Made by a program: the position numbers and the translations under genes
Shown: positions 1 to 10,807 of the stretch, in pieces
Layout of the letters: each line of letters opens with the position of its first letter
How positions within the stretch are numbered: position 1 is the first letter of the stretch
Source of the DNA: Polyporus tsugae
Taxonomy: Eukaryota; Basidiomycota; Agaricomycetes; Polyporales; Polyporaceae
Length of the DNA: 64,000 nucleotides
Assembly: GCA_024305745.1 (NCBI GenBank)
Contig: JAHRBS010000007.1
Coordinates: forward strand, 2,728,001 to 2,792,000
Direction of reading: 5' to 3'
Notes under the pieces: generated by a model
What the model was told of the DNA's origin: nothing
The model's database searches: none
The model's input: the letters and a program-made list of their open reading frames with translations, nothing else

Positions 1-842
1 AAACGTTATCATGACGAGCTCTTCCCCTTGAATGTTGGTGTCGGTATTCGATCGTTGCACATACATCCGGGAGTTGATGAATGCGAAGGGTCTGCGAATC
101 TACCGTTTGCATATGAGCACTGCTCAAAGCCACGACGATAGAAGTGGGACGCACCCAGAGAATAGGCGAGCCATCCGCGTCCAAGACGATAGCACGGAAC
201 GGTCGATGTGTGCGGAAGACCTGTCGCGAGAGTGTAGCCAGGAACCCCCGCGGCTCTTCAGCGATGTACCCAAGCGTGTCCCCGAGTTCGTTCGCTGCCC
301 AAGCCCTAAGTCACCCTTCCATGGCCAAATAACTAGTATGCACGCACGCACTTATCACGTAGCGGTTCGTCTGCTCAAACCCAACGAAGATGTTCAGCAT
401 TTCGAACTGCCTGCCGTCCGTCCACTCGTCTCCTTTCTCCCCTTCCCAAATCAAGTCAAACGCACCGTGTAATAATCAGCTTGTCGTTCTTCAACAACCT
501 TCGCAACCCTTCTTCCGGATTATGAGACGGGGCCCGCACGCTCTGTTCCCAGAGTGGCGACTGTTCCGCAGAGGGCTGCGATTCATACGAGGTGCTCCCA
601 GTCCGACTCCAGGACTGGCCTTGTTCCTCAGGGCGAGAGTCAGGCTCGGGCCGGGGTTGCCTAGGGTAGAGCTTCGGACGTTCGCGTCCTACTCCTGGAC
701 GGGGCTTCTCAAACCGCGAGTGTGCATAGGTCCGGGCGGCGAGGACACCACAGAGGACGGTGGGGGTGCGTGGAAGACATGAAGTCCGGGCAGATTGCGC
801 TGCACGCGAGAGATAGTGTGGTGTTGTCTTCAGAGAGAGCAT
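1..842 (-). CDS. AIM25: Mitochondrial scramblase-family protein (AIM25-like), 3' end outside window
   Basis: Exons, read on the minus strand: 842-466, 410-352, 294-155 and 99-1, with GT-AG introns of 55-57 nt. The protein begins MLSLKTTPHYLSRAAQSART, a basic, hydroxylated N-terminus without acids that resembles a mitochondrial presequence. A low-complexity charged stretch follows. The phospholipid scramblase core then starts with LLKNDKLIITRQFEMLNIF and GFEQTNRY, followed by GYIAEEPRGFLATLSRQ and RRPFAFINSRMYV. These blocks match the scramblase family and its fungal mitochondrial member Aim25. About 225 residues are present and the C-terminal part, including the usual final membrane segment, is cut off by the window edge. 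The gene is divergent from MSS51, with 265 bp between the two starts. Family assignment is firm; mitochondrial location and lipid-scrambling activity are inferred. Confidence 0.85.
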
Positions 843-1107
843 AGTCCTATAGGGTCTACAAAGGCATATCCAGAGTGAAGCTCGCGAACAAGGCAAGCGA
901 ACGGCGATCGAGGAGGATCGAGGCAGGTCAGGAGACGCGCAAGGAGGGTCGACGCGGCAAATCGGCGCGCCCCGCTCAGCGTTCACTTCTGCACATCCCA
1001 CTGGTGTCAGACTGTCAGTGTCACGGTCATCCACGACCCACACACATTGTCTGCGGCCTCCACCAGCATTGCAGACCTGCTACTGTGTGCTGTGGTCTTC
1101 GTCACCC

Positions 1108-2942
1108 ATGCTCTCTCAGGCGCCGCGGAGAGCGACCCGTTTCCTCGTAGCTCACAGCGGACGGCCGTCAGCATGCCTCACTCGTAGCCTCGCCCCCTCT
1201 CCCTTGCTCTCACTGTCGCTCTCTGGGGTCTCGTATACCAGCACCCGGACGTTCCTCAGCTGGTTCAAAAGCAAACCCAAAGACTCGCCATTCGGCTCAC
1301 CCTCGAAGGGTGCAGAAAAGAAGACCCCCGTACTCTCACAAGACGACCTCTTCCACCCGTTCTCCAAGTCGCCCTTCCCGGCCATTCGTGCGCGAGGGGA
1401 GGCGATCAGGCAACTTGCACAGTGTCCGGTGTGCGCAAGCGATCACAATCACGGGGTGCACTCGCACCACGCCCATGAGATGAAATGTGCTTCGTTCGAG
1501 TGTCCCGATTGTGGATGGCCGACGCACTGTTCGGAAAAACATTGGGCGGAGGACGCGGAGCATCAGAAGTATTGTGGAAGGCTGCGGGAGGTGAACGAGG
1601 ACGAGCACGACTTGAGGAGTGGGAGGAGGATGAAGGAGTTTGAGTTGCCAGGTGCGCCTATCACCCTTCTCATCCTCTGGTAGAAGAAATAGGTCACGAT
1701 GGAGGACTGTGTTCGTTATGCAGGTCCACAGGATTCCGAGGCAGCCATCTCCTTCTCGAACTGGGATGTGTTTTGGTACACGCGAGAGTTCCCATCCATG
1801 GACTCGGAGCGTTCACGGAGGCATGCGAGCAAGATCCTCACCTACCCGATCACCATTGGCTCGGTGCTACACCAGTTCAGCAATCTTACGCTGAGCAACC
1901 AGCGGTTGACTCCTGAGGGTAGTCGCTCTCTCGCTGGTACGCCCGCTGAAATATCTAGCTTGCTCTTGTGCTCATAAACCCCAACTTAGCACTGCGAACA
2001 AACCTCCATGTTCCACCAGGCACGCCGGAGACTCCTGAGGCTGCTATTACGAAGCCCCAGATGCGGATATTCATCCTCGGTGCTCGCGCTGAGTCCTCGC
2101 TGCCACCACACGTCTGGGAGCAGCTCTGCTTGCTCTTCCCCTCTGCGCTATTCCACCTCTACTTCATCGGACCTCAGGTATCACTGCCGAAGCCCGCCAG
2201 CGAGGTGAACAAGATGCCGAAGGGCAGTGAAGGTTCCACAGCGTCGTCCGCTACCACCTCGGAGCCTTCGTTATCATCTGCTACGCCGAAGGAGACGGTT
2301 GAGACCGCCGCGTCGACCGAGCAGCCACCAGCCGAGCCTACGGAAGAGAAACCGGTTTACTTGCCGAACGTGTACGAGCCTCCGACCCCCGCACCTATCG
2401 CACGACTCAAGCGGACACGGGCATCCATCGAGCAATATGGTGTACCGTCCTACACGGTCCCATACACGGCTCAGCTCACGATCACCGGCATGCAGGCGAA
2501 CTACAGCGAGGTGCACGCGCAGTTCCAGGAGACGTTCGATCCCTACACGGACTGCTTCTTCCTGTTCTCGCCTGGTCTCGGATTCCCCTCGCCAAACTCG
2601 GTGAACGAGGTGACTGGGGAGCCGCTTCTCCAGGTCGCGTCTCCGACGGAATGGGGTCCTGTGTTGCCCCAACTGTTGGCGACGAAGTGCCCGATCTTCG
2701 TGACTGGGTTCTCGCCGGCAGATGTGGAGCGGGACGTGAAGTCGCTCTCTACCGCGCCCGAGGTCGCTGGCGAGTTCGACTGGGTGATCACCCCGGGGCC
2801 GAACGAGTTCCTGAGCGAGAAGTGGGAGGTGGCGGACTTTGACCCGCGGGTGATGGTGAAGACGAACTGGGGCATCTGGGGTATCCGCGGGAAGAGGAGG
2901 GAGGTGCGGGAGCGGTCGAGCTTCCTTGGCTTAAACATATGA
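1108..2942 (+). CDS. MSS51: MSS51-like mitochondrial COX1 translational activator, MYND-type zinc finger
   Basis: Exons 1108-1651, 1724-1936 and 1990-2942 give 569 aa. In yeast, Mss51 promotes mitochondrial COX1 mRNA translation and complex IV assembly. The start MLSQAPRRATRFLVAH fits a matrix presequence. A cysteine/histidine cluster at about residues 105-155 (CPVC, then CASFECPDCGW, then C with HQKYC) is the Mss51-type zinc finger. The C-terminal half has the family blocks PQMRIFILGARAESSLPPHVW, then GVPSYTVPYTAQLTI, PIFVTGFSPADVERD and FDWVITPGPNEF. A Ser/Thr/Glu-rich insert of roughly 60 residues lies between the blocks. The stop precedes CDC45, which is transcribed in the same direction, by 335 bp. 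Upstream ATGs lie before the presequence-like start, and 1108 was chosen for that presequence. Confidence 0.88.
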
Positions 2943-3277
2943 CCATAGTAATCCGTAATACACACGCTAGACAAAGTACCACCCCTCCTTGACATCCCTT
3001 CGGGCTTGGTCGATAATCGCTTCTGCCAGCGCTTGCATCCGCCACAGACGCGAAAGACGCGTGTCACGTGAGGAGGCGTGCCACAGAGCAAGGACTCGGA
3101 CGCGTTGTTGAGTGTACAGTAACAGGTAACAGTACAGTAAGTAACGCGCGAGTCCGAGAGTGATCCGCCCAACCTCCTCCTCGCGTGCTCGACACTTCCT
3201 CCACCCACCATCGACTCTGCCTCTCCTTCACGTGTCACTGACAGCAGTCGATACTCTGACGACGCTTCCAACGCCCT
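2943..3277. other. Intergenic MSS51-CDC45, CDC45 promoter
   Basis: This 335-nt stretch has no supported gene. It holds a cluster of ACGCG-core motifs (see the regulatory entry at 3048) and a pyrimidine-rich segment just before the CDC45 start. Confidence 0.7.
3048..3105. promoter_or_regulatory. MBF/MCB-like motif cluster upstream of CDC45
   Basis: ACGCGAAA lies at 3048-3055, ACGCGT at 3057-3062 (running into GTCACGTG) and ACGCGT at 3100-3105. ACGCGT is the yeast MluI cell-cycle box bound by MBF, which drives G1/S genes including replication factors. The sites lie 170-230 nt before the CDC45 ATG. The motifs are seen directly; function in this organism is inferred. Confidence 0.45.
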
Positions 3278-5661
3278 ATGGTGTATCTACCGCCACCCCA
3301 GCTCGCCTCCGCGTCCCGGCCATCCTATGCAGAGGCCTACTCCAAGATCCTCGCGTCACATCGACGTTCACCCAAGACCGCTGCCTCCTCCGTCATCATC
3401 CTCGTCGCCCCAGATGTCGATGCGCTATGCGCCTCCAAGATGCTGGCCGATCTCTTCAAGCAGGACGACGTCATGCACAGAATCATCCCTGTCTCCGGAC
3501 ACGCAGAGCTGGAGAGGATACGAGATGAGCTAACAACATATGCCGATGTACGCGCTTGCTGGTCCGAGCTTTGGAGGGCGTGGCTAATGTGGTGTGCAGT
3601 TGCACACGTTGATCATGTTCAACATGGGTGCCATCCTCGACCTCCCGTCACCCGAGTGGTTTGGTGACTTCCCGACGACTCTGACCGTGCACGTCATCGA
3701 TTCTTCAAGACCGCAGAACTTGTCCAGTGTCTTCGGCGGTGGCGAGAATGGTGACCGAGTAGTGATCTGGGACGACGGAGGCGTAGAGGCTTTAGAAGAG
3801 GAACGGAAAGCTTGGGAGACCTTGACAGTGAGCAGCCATTCCATCGCGTCTAGACGGGCCATTTACCTTTCTCTTTTATCGCAGTATGCTCCTGAGGAGG
3901 ACTCTGATGAGGACTCTGATGAGGACTCGGACGAAGAAGCGGGAGAAGACGAGGAAGAAGAGGACTATGACGACGGCGAGAGTTCCACATCTCCGTCAAG
4001 GAAACGCAAGTCGTTAGATGACGGTGATCGAAAACGCGGCAAGCGGCGACGAGTCGACGTGAGTTACTTTCTTCGACAACACTAAAATATGTTCTCAGCT
4101 TGTGCGTATACAGGCACCGAATCGCCTGTCACGAGAAGAGCGCGCCGAGCACGAAAACCGCCTCATCAAGTACTATCGCTCCGGGACCTGGCACGGCCAA
4201 AGCGCATCGGGCACCATATATATCCTCGCAACTGTCCTCGAGCGCGTCGACAGCGACCTGCTCTGGCTCGCGATCCTCGGCCTCACACACCAGTACATCA
4301 CCTCCCGCATCTCCCGGGACGACTACGACAAGTTCCAGTCCGTCTACTACGACGAGGTCGCGCGGCTCAACCCCGCACCCCCATCCGCCCTCGGGGACGA
4401 CCTCAAGGCGGCGAGCCCGGACGACCACTCCGTATATGCGTCAGACGAGTTCCGGTTCATGATGTTCCGGCATTGGACCTTGTACGACGCGATGTACCAC
4501 TCGAGCTACGTCGCGAGCAAGCTCGGGATATGGAAGGAGCGGGGACGTAAGCGGCTCACGGGGCTGCTCGCGAAGATGGGGTTCTCGATCCTGGAGACCC
4601 AGCAGCCGTTCTCGCACATGGCGAAGGATCTGAAGCAGAGCCTCAGGGAGAAGCTGGACCAACTCGCTCCCGAGTATGGGCTGGTCGAGCTCTCGTACCC
4701 GTCGTTCATGCGGTGTTTCGGATATCGCTCCCAGCCGCTTTCCGCAGGGGACGCCGTCGAGGCCCTCTCTGCGCTCCTGGATATCGCAGGCGGGACGCGC
4801 ATAGAGGTTGAGGTTGAGGGCGCGCGCAATGGTGGGGAGTGGTTCGGCGGGGGGAAGTTGTGGGAGGGTGGGAAGGAGGGCAGGTATCACAACGAGAATC
4901 GAGAGAATGTACCTCCTGGAGTCCTGGCCAACGTCGTGAAGGCCCAAGTGAGGGCGCAAGCCGGCGCGGACGGGAAGGAAGGTGGAGAGGGTGAGGATTT
5001 GGATTGGTGGGTCAAGAACTTCTGGACAGCCTTCGATGCCTTGAGCGAGTATGTCCGCCTCCCTCTCCCTTCTGGCATGTCAGAACCTAACGGCGGACAT
5101 CTGCAGCATCGAGCGATTGCGAGGAGCAATCGCGCTCTCGATGTCCCTTCATCGAGCTATTATCCGTCAAGGCTCATCGATCATCGACAAGCAGGACATC
5201 AAGACGTTGCGCGGGCATCGCGTCGTCATCCTCACCCAAGGCCCAGACCTCCCACTCTTCATTCACCCAGGCGTCCTGGGTCGCCTAGCACTTTGGCTAG
5301 TCGACGCGCTCCGCGACCGTGTTGAAGCCACAACGGCCGCCTACTCGCGAAGCAAGCGGAAGAGCTTACCTTTCGTTCTCGCGTGTCTGAACGAGACAAC
5401 AGGGACGTACATTGTCGTCGGTGTCACGGGAGCGGCTGACTTCGACGAAATCCGGAAGAAGTGTGTCTTTGTCCCCGTCTCTTGCGCATTCCGTGTCTAA
5501 TAAGACCTTACAGCGAGTTCGGCCTTGCGTTCCTCGATGCGAAGGAGCGGTGTAATGCACGCACGAGGCACGGCACCTTCGACACGAGCGTCCTCGAAAT
5601 CAACAAGGACGACCTCAAAGTCTTTCTCGAGACCCTCTGCGAAGGTGGAGAGCGTCACTGA
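3278..5661 (+). CDS. CDC45: CDC45, replication initiation factor of the CMG helicase
   Basis: Six exons, 3278-3547, 3600-3827, 3885-4058, 4099-5048, 5107-5460 and 5514-5661, give 707 aa, close to the usual length. Cdc45 joins MCM2-7 and GINS at origins and travels with the fork. The DHH-type N-terminal core shows ASSVIILVAPDVDALCASKM and FNMGAILDLPSPEWF. An acidic D/E insert (about residues 167-200) and a basic KRKS...KRGKRRR stretch follow; such a charged linker is typical of Cdc45. The later blocks LWLAILGLTHQYI, FRFMMFRHWTLYDAM and HRVVILTQGPDLPLF are family hallmarks. For exon 5, acceptor 5106 was preferred over one 50 nt upstream because it pairs with a GTATGT donor and gives a conserved IERLRGAIALSMSLHRAI junction. 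Confidence 0.95.
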
Positions 5662-5891
5662 GCTTCCTCTTTCCCTCTCTGGATGCCCGCATCGCATCAG
5701 GCTTCGTACCAATACCCTCGCCCCCGGCGATATCGTGCACTTGCTTTGTCGGCAATATATGTATCAGTAGGTAATGTATCTCACGCACTGGATGGCGGCC
5801 CGTTTGCATTGTTTAGGACCATGCTACTATACACTTCTGCATATGAAGGCATTCGCTCTGGATCGTTCGCATACATAGACCCATCTGTCAT

Positions 5892-6772
5892 CTAGAGCAC
5901 GCCTTTGGTGCTGGGCACGTCGTCCCCGCCCGTCCTCTGGATCGCCTCGCGGATAGCGAGTGCGAGCGCCTTGAACGCCGATTCCGCCCTATTCGAAAGA
6001 AATGCGGACATCAGTCCCGTTCTATACTATAGCTACCCGTGATGGTTGGGACGTACCTGTGGTGGTCGTTCTCGCCCCGCAGGACGTCGACGTGGAGGGT
6101 CACGCCAGCCGCGATCGCGAACGAGTAGAATATGTGGGGGATCATCTCCGTCGAGAGGTCGCCGATCTTTTCGCGCTGCAGCTGGAGGTCCGTCACGCAA
6201 TACGGCCGCGAGCAGATGTCGATGACCGCCCTCGACAAGGCCTGGATGGTGATGCATGTGATGGCTCAGGTGAACGTCTGTCCCAGGTTGAAAGGAGAGG
6301 AGAGATTACAGTACCTCGTCTAAGGGCGCAAACCCGGTGCCGTAACGGCGGATGCCGCGCACCTCGCCGAGGGCCTGCTTGAACGCGGTGCCAAGCGCAA
6401 TCGCGCTGTCCTGTGCAGCCCGAGTGAAAGGTAAGCCAAACCAACGGGAAGGAAATCATGCGGAGAATACACATATCTGCAGAGTGGTGGTCGTCGATGT
6501 GCAGATCGCCCTTGCAGCTCAGCTGGAGCGACATGCCTGAGTGCTTTGCGAGCGCATGAAACATCTATGCACACACCATCGCACCATGCGAAATGAGTAC
6601 GCGCGGATCTCTTGAAAAGGGGGCTAAAACGTACGTGGTCGAGGAATCCAATACCGGTGGAGACGGAGATCTCCTGCTTGTTCCCAGTACCGGCCTGGCA
6701 GTCCAGGTTAATAGCGACCTTGATCTCGGTCTCATTTGTCTTGCGCTCGATCGTTGCCGTCCGTGCTGCCAT
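5892..6772 (-). CDS. HIS3: Imidazoleglycerol-phosphate dehydratase (histidine biosynthesis)
   Basis: Five exons on the minus strand, 6772-6635, 6564-6477, 6412-6315, 6241-6057 and 5988-5892, give 201 aa, the normal fungal length. The enzyme dehydrates imidazole glycerol phosphate to imidazole acetol phosphate and uses Mn-binding histidines and glutamates. The motif DDHHSAEDSAIALG (H72, H73, E76) and the second metal motif [20 protein letters not shown] block near the C-terminus ([20 protein letters not shown]) are present. Intron 2 (6476-6413) begins ATATGT and ends CTGCAC, so it is an AT-AC intron that splits codon 76. No GT-AG or GC-AG combination keeps this motif. The other introns are GT-AG. 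The gene converges on CDC45, with 230 bp between stop codons, and a Gcn4-type site lies 81 nt before its start. Confidence 0.95.
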
Positions 6773-6852
6773 TTTTAATCGTTTCGGCTCTCGAGATAGG
6801 GTATTTGCAGCTTGCGGCAGGTGTGGAACTTGACGGGAGGAGACGCGTCGTG

Positions 6853-6859
6853 TGAGTCA
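6853..6859. promoter_or_regulatory. Gcn4/Cpc1-type site TGAGTCA upstream of HIS3
   Basis: The sequence TGAGTCA matches the TGASTCA consensus of the fungal general amino-acid control activator. It lies 81 nt upstream of the HIS3 start codon, the usual setting for starvation induction of this gene in ascomycetes. The match is seen directly; regulation is inferred. Confidence 0.45.
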
Positions 6860-7017
6860 GACTCCACCGGCGGGTTGTTCTCATCCGGCCAATTGCAAAC
6901 TTGGTATACCTTTTCGGGAAGGTGAGGTTACAGCGCCTCCACCATAGTAACTCATTGCGCATGCAGCAAATACAGTAAGGGGACGCAGATTACACAAACA
7001 TAACAGAAAGCATCTAC

Positions 7018-8840
7018 TTATATGCTGGTGCTAGCAGTAGATACGTCTTCTACAAACGGTCCTCTTCCCTCGGCCTTGACGTCCATGACCTTCCAAAACC
7101 CACATCCGTGTCCGTCGTTTTGGGCTCCGGCGTAGCACGTCCACCAGTACTTCGAGGCCAGGCTTCGCTTTCCGGATCCCTCGCCTTCACTAGTACCTGT
7201 CATTGGCTCCGATTTGGTATTCGAGTCGTCTTTAGGCGGTGCCTCATAGCGATTCTTCATGTCTGGCCGCAGAATGCAAGGGACGCCGCACTTAAAGTGC
7301 GGTGTTAGCTGTGATCGGAAGTCTGGTCGGTAGAAGCGGAACGTGATGTTGATCCGCGCATTGGATCCTTCGGACAACTTTGCGAGCTCGTCCTCGTCAG
7401 CAAGGTCAGCAGGGGGTGGTAACGGCGGACGGAACATGTCAATGGTGTTTTGTGCTGGGACGCAATGCTTGAACACTTCTTGCGTGGACGCGTGCATGAT
7501 GATGAGCTGCATCAGGAGTGGTCAAATGCGCGCTCATCTGAAGGCACATAGGCGTGCTTACGGAATTGTGACGAAGCGGGATGTTGAATGTGCGGGCATT
7601 CCGCTTGTCCTTCTCGTCTGTCGGGATAATCTCTCGTAGTCGGAAGATGCGGTTCACCCCTGTACATCTCGTGTCAGCCCAAAATTGAAAAACAGCATGC
7701 AACGCTTGATTTACCCAAGCTGAGACTAGCAATGGTGGGATAAGGGCCCAGGTACGTCAGCTGGTCGGAATGAAAGCCAACGCTTTCCTTCGCGCCTTCG
7801 TAGCAGTTCGACGCCGCAACGTTGGCGCGCCAAAGGACCGGCTCCTCCTCGCCTTTGACAGGATATCCCGCCCATTCGAGTGGATATCGCTTGCGCTTGC
7901 GCATCTCCTCGTTAACGACGCGTTCAATAATATCGCATGCTTCCTCCATTGGCGCGGGGAAGGCTGGAGGGGGATCCGTCGGACGTCCGTTGTACCTGTG
8001 ATCGTTTGTTCGCGCCATTACTATTTTCTACGCAGTAGCAGAAACACAGGGCGTACCAATACTGCGCGGCCTCCTTCAAGTCACTGCCCTCGCTCGTTTC
8101 GCCGTCTATGTCACGCCTCACAAAGAAGGATGTCCTGTGTGGACTTTCCACGACACGGTCAAAAAGCCACCACTTGTTCCTTTGCCAGTCTCGACTAGCA
8201 TAGAGCATGGTGTAGAACAGTCTGCGCGTATATGATCAATCCGTGGAACGAGAACACTAATGGCTTCCACATACCGACAAGCAAGCTCTTGAGGTAGTAT
8301 AGAGTTATGTAGTGTACATGGCGCATGCTGAACAACATGTTCGGGGGACACAAGAGTGAGCGGAGGATGTCGTGTTATCTGAGGTTTGGATGGGCTATCG
8401 AAGGAGTTAGGGGGACGAAACAGGGCCATGAATTCGGTGTTGGTGACAGCCTTCGCTTTGGACGAAGGCTTCTGCGGGGACAGGGAAGAACAGTCACCAC
8501 CTTTGGAGACGTTCATACCTGAAGCGGGAGGGCCAGAGGGTGGTTGAGGCGTAGACTTGTCTACCTGGGCAACGGATGCAGTCGAGGATATCGGTTTGCC
8601 TTGAGTGGGGGAGTGGATTCTCTTGTCGCCACTGTTGAGCCAACCTCGGAGCCCTGCTTCCTGCGATACTTTGCGCTTCTTCCGTGGTGGCTCAGAGCGT
8701 AGTGATCTTGCAGTAGCCTCGACATCGCCTTCACACTTGACGAGGGCATCCAAGAGGACCGAGTGTTCGAACTCGAGGGGGTGAAGAAGGCTGGACAGGA
8801 TAGCCAGCAGTGTTTCTGTGTCCGGGTCTGCACCGTCCAT
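7018..8840 (-). CDS. AlkB-family DNA repair dioxygenase with N-terminal CUE and C-terminal GRF zinc finger
   Basis: Five exons on the minus strand, 8840-8275, 8221-8057, 7995-7715, 7659-7562 and 7506-7018, give 532 aa. Residues ~8-52 (LLAILSSLLHPLEFEHSVLLDALVKCEGDVEAT) form a ubiquitin-binding CUE domain. The 2-oxoglutarate/Fe(II) core follows: WWLFDRVVESP, the metal motif HSD in FHSDQLTYLGPYPTIASLSLG, a distal His in VFKHCVP, and the ALKBH2/3-type RxNxTxR motif (RINITFR). The C-terminus has Cys residues in KYWWTCYAGAQNDGHGCGFW, a GRF zinc finger that binds single-stranded DNA in other proteins. The combination points to direct reversal of N-alkyl base damage in the nucleus with ubiquitin-dependent recruitment. 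It is divergent from the M24 peptidase, with 219 bp between starts. Confidence 0.9.
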
Positions 8841-8947
8841 GGCTTTGGGAGTGTTGGTAGACAGAGGCAGAGATGGTCACCGTCGCTGGCCAAGTTGAAG
8901 CTTTTCAAGACTCGTCCGAGTCGCGTCTCCGGTCTCGGTCCCGACGT

Positions 8948-8972
8948 CACGTGTGGGGGACACGGCCACGTG
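8948..8972. promoter_or_regulatory. Paired CACGTG E-boxes in divergent promoter
   Basis: Two palindromic CACGTG elements (8948-8953 and 8967-8972) sit 19 nt apart, near the middle of the 219-bp promoter shared by the AlkB gene and the M24 peptidase. CACGTG is a bHLH factor site in fungi. Function is inferred. Confidence 0.3.
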
Positions 8973-9059
8973 ATGACCGCATTTTGCTTTCCCAGCCGGC
9001 CCAGGAGTGTCAGTGAGCTCACGCGACTGCGCTTGGATCCAGCCTTTGATACAACCGCC

Positions 9060-10807
9060 ATGTCGGAGAAGGAGGTGGACATCGAAGTCTCCGCTGCGGC
9101 ACTATTGCTCGCCCAAGAGACGTCCCCAAAGAAGACGTCGCTGCGCCGGTATTCATGGGTAGGTGCCACTTGAAGTGGCAACTTGTCCGACCGACTCTGT
9201 CCTGCAAAAGTACTGATACGACGTATCGCAGATACCGATTCTGATCTTCGCACTCACGTTTGACTTCGTGGAACTCTACTACCGGTACTTTGTTCGCGGG
9301 TCGTGCTCCGACAGCAGGAGCAGCTCTACGCTCCCGGATTTCTCCCATCTCGAGGGGCATTGTGCCCATATACCGCCAATCTCTCCAGATTCATTCATAA
9401 CTAGGCAGGATTCCCTTGCGCAGACACTTCACGCCCTGGACGTGTCGGCTTACCTCGCAGAACCCGGAGCTAGCGCCGGATACTATGCTAACCTCACTGG
9501 GTCCCACTGGGGACTCTCCGAACGCCCGCTGCTCCTGGTTGTTCAACCCCAAGAAGCCGCCGACGGATCTATTCGCGCCAATATTTCTATCCTCACACCA
9601 GCCTTCGAGAAAACCAGAGCGAAGCTGCTGCCAATCCCCAGCAAGTCAGGCGTCACATACACCGCGTGGCCCGAAGACGCAGACCCTTTCGCGACGGCTC
9701 TCGATCTACTGCCTAACCTCGACGACACTGTCATTTACGTGGATGGTAATGTCCGCACATCCATCACGGACGGCTTGCAGAAGGCAGCACCCAACGCTCG
9801 AGTCCTTAATGCTCCGGTCGAGGTTAGACGTCTTCGTGAGCGTAAGAGCTCTGAGGAGCTCGACATCATGAAGTGCACCAACGAGGTCGGTTGCAATCCT
9901 ATCAAGCGGTCTAGAAGACTCACCCATTTATAACAGGTAACCGTTCTCGCGATCAGAGCCGCACGGAAGCACATGAGGATCGGCATGAAGGAGTCCGAGG
10001 CTAAGCAGCTGGTTATCAGCGCCCTTACCGCGGCTGGGTTGAAGGACGCTTTTGCTCTTACTCTCTTTGGAGGCGAGTTGGTTCGTCCTCCGCTTTCGGT
10101 TGATGTTCTCATGGCATACTTTACAGGGAATGCGGCTTTACCTCATGGATCCGGATCTGATGCCACGCTTAGCAAGCACGAGTTCATCCTCATCGACACC
10201 GGAGGAAGCCTCCACGGGTATCGAAGCGATGTGACAAGGGTGAGCACTCAAAAACACCACGAAACACTTACGTGGACTGATGTCGTGGTAGACGTTTGCG
10301 CTGCCAGGCTCTGAGATACCTTTGCGGTATCAAGCTTTGTGGTACACCGTCCATGCTGCTCAGGACGCCGCGATCATGACAGCGATGAACGGCACCGTGA
10401 CCGCTATGGTCGATCATGCTGCTCGCAAGATCATCAAGGACGCAGGCTATGGAGAATTCTTTACTCACCGGCTGGGTCACGGTGAGACATCTGTGCTTGT
10501 CCTGCTTGTTTATAGTTACGGAGGGTTGTCCAGGAATCGGACTGGAAACACACGAGTCGCCTTATCTTCGAGGAGGTTCAGACGACATCATCCTCGTCGG
10601 ACATACTTTCTCGGATGAACCTGGCATCTACATCGAGGAGAAGGTGAGCAACCTGAATGTCATCGCAGATACCACTCTCAATGGACACAACATCATGGAT
10701 AGGTCGGTGTTCGCCTGGAAGATTGCTTCTACATTGACGAGGATGGCACCGCGAGGTACCTCACCGCTGGGGTGGGTGGTCCCGCGTCTGGTCCTTGGAG
10801 CCCCTGA
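9060..10807 (+). CDS. Membrane-anchored M24 metallopeptidase (Xaa-Pro dipeptidase-like)
   Basis: Seven exons, 9060-9158, 9232-9885, 9937-10072, 10127-10239, 10292-10481, 10534-10643 and 10703-10807, give 468 aa. A basic stretch ([12 protein letters not shown]) precedes one hydrophobic segment ([17 protein letters not shown], about residues 34-50), suggesting a signal anchor. The aminopeptidase-P N-domain follows ([21 protein letters not shown]). The pita-bread catalytic domain keeps all five dinuclear metal ligands: two Asp in [17 protein letters not shown], His in [11 protein letters not shown], Glu in DEPGIY and Glu in VRLEDCF. Such enzymes cleave X-Pro dipeptides. Intron 10073-10126 starts GC (GAG/GCGAGT) and ends AG. 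Its removal restores the conserved [11 protein letters not shown]; its retention would add 18 in-frame residues. Confidence 0.88.

Noticed and set aside
6413..6476. GT donor inside ATATGTGTATT for HIS3 intron 2
   Set aside because: Both GT positions give either a stop or loss of the HHxxED frame with the available acceptors.
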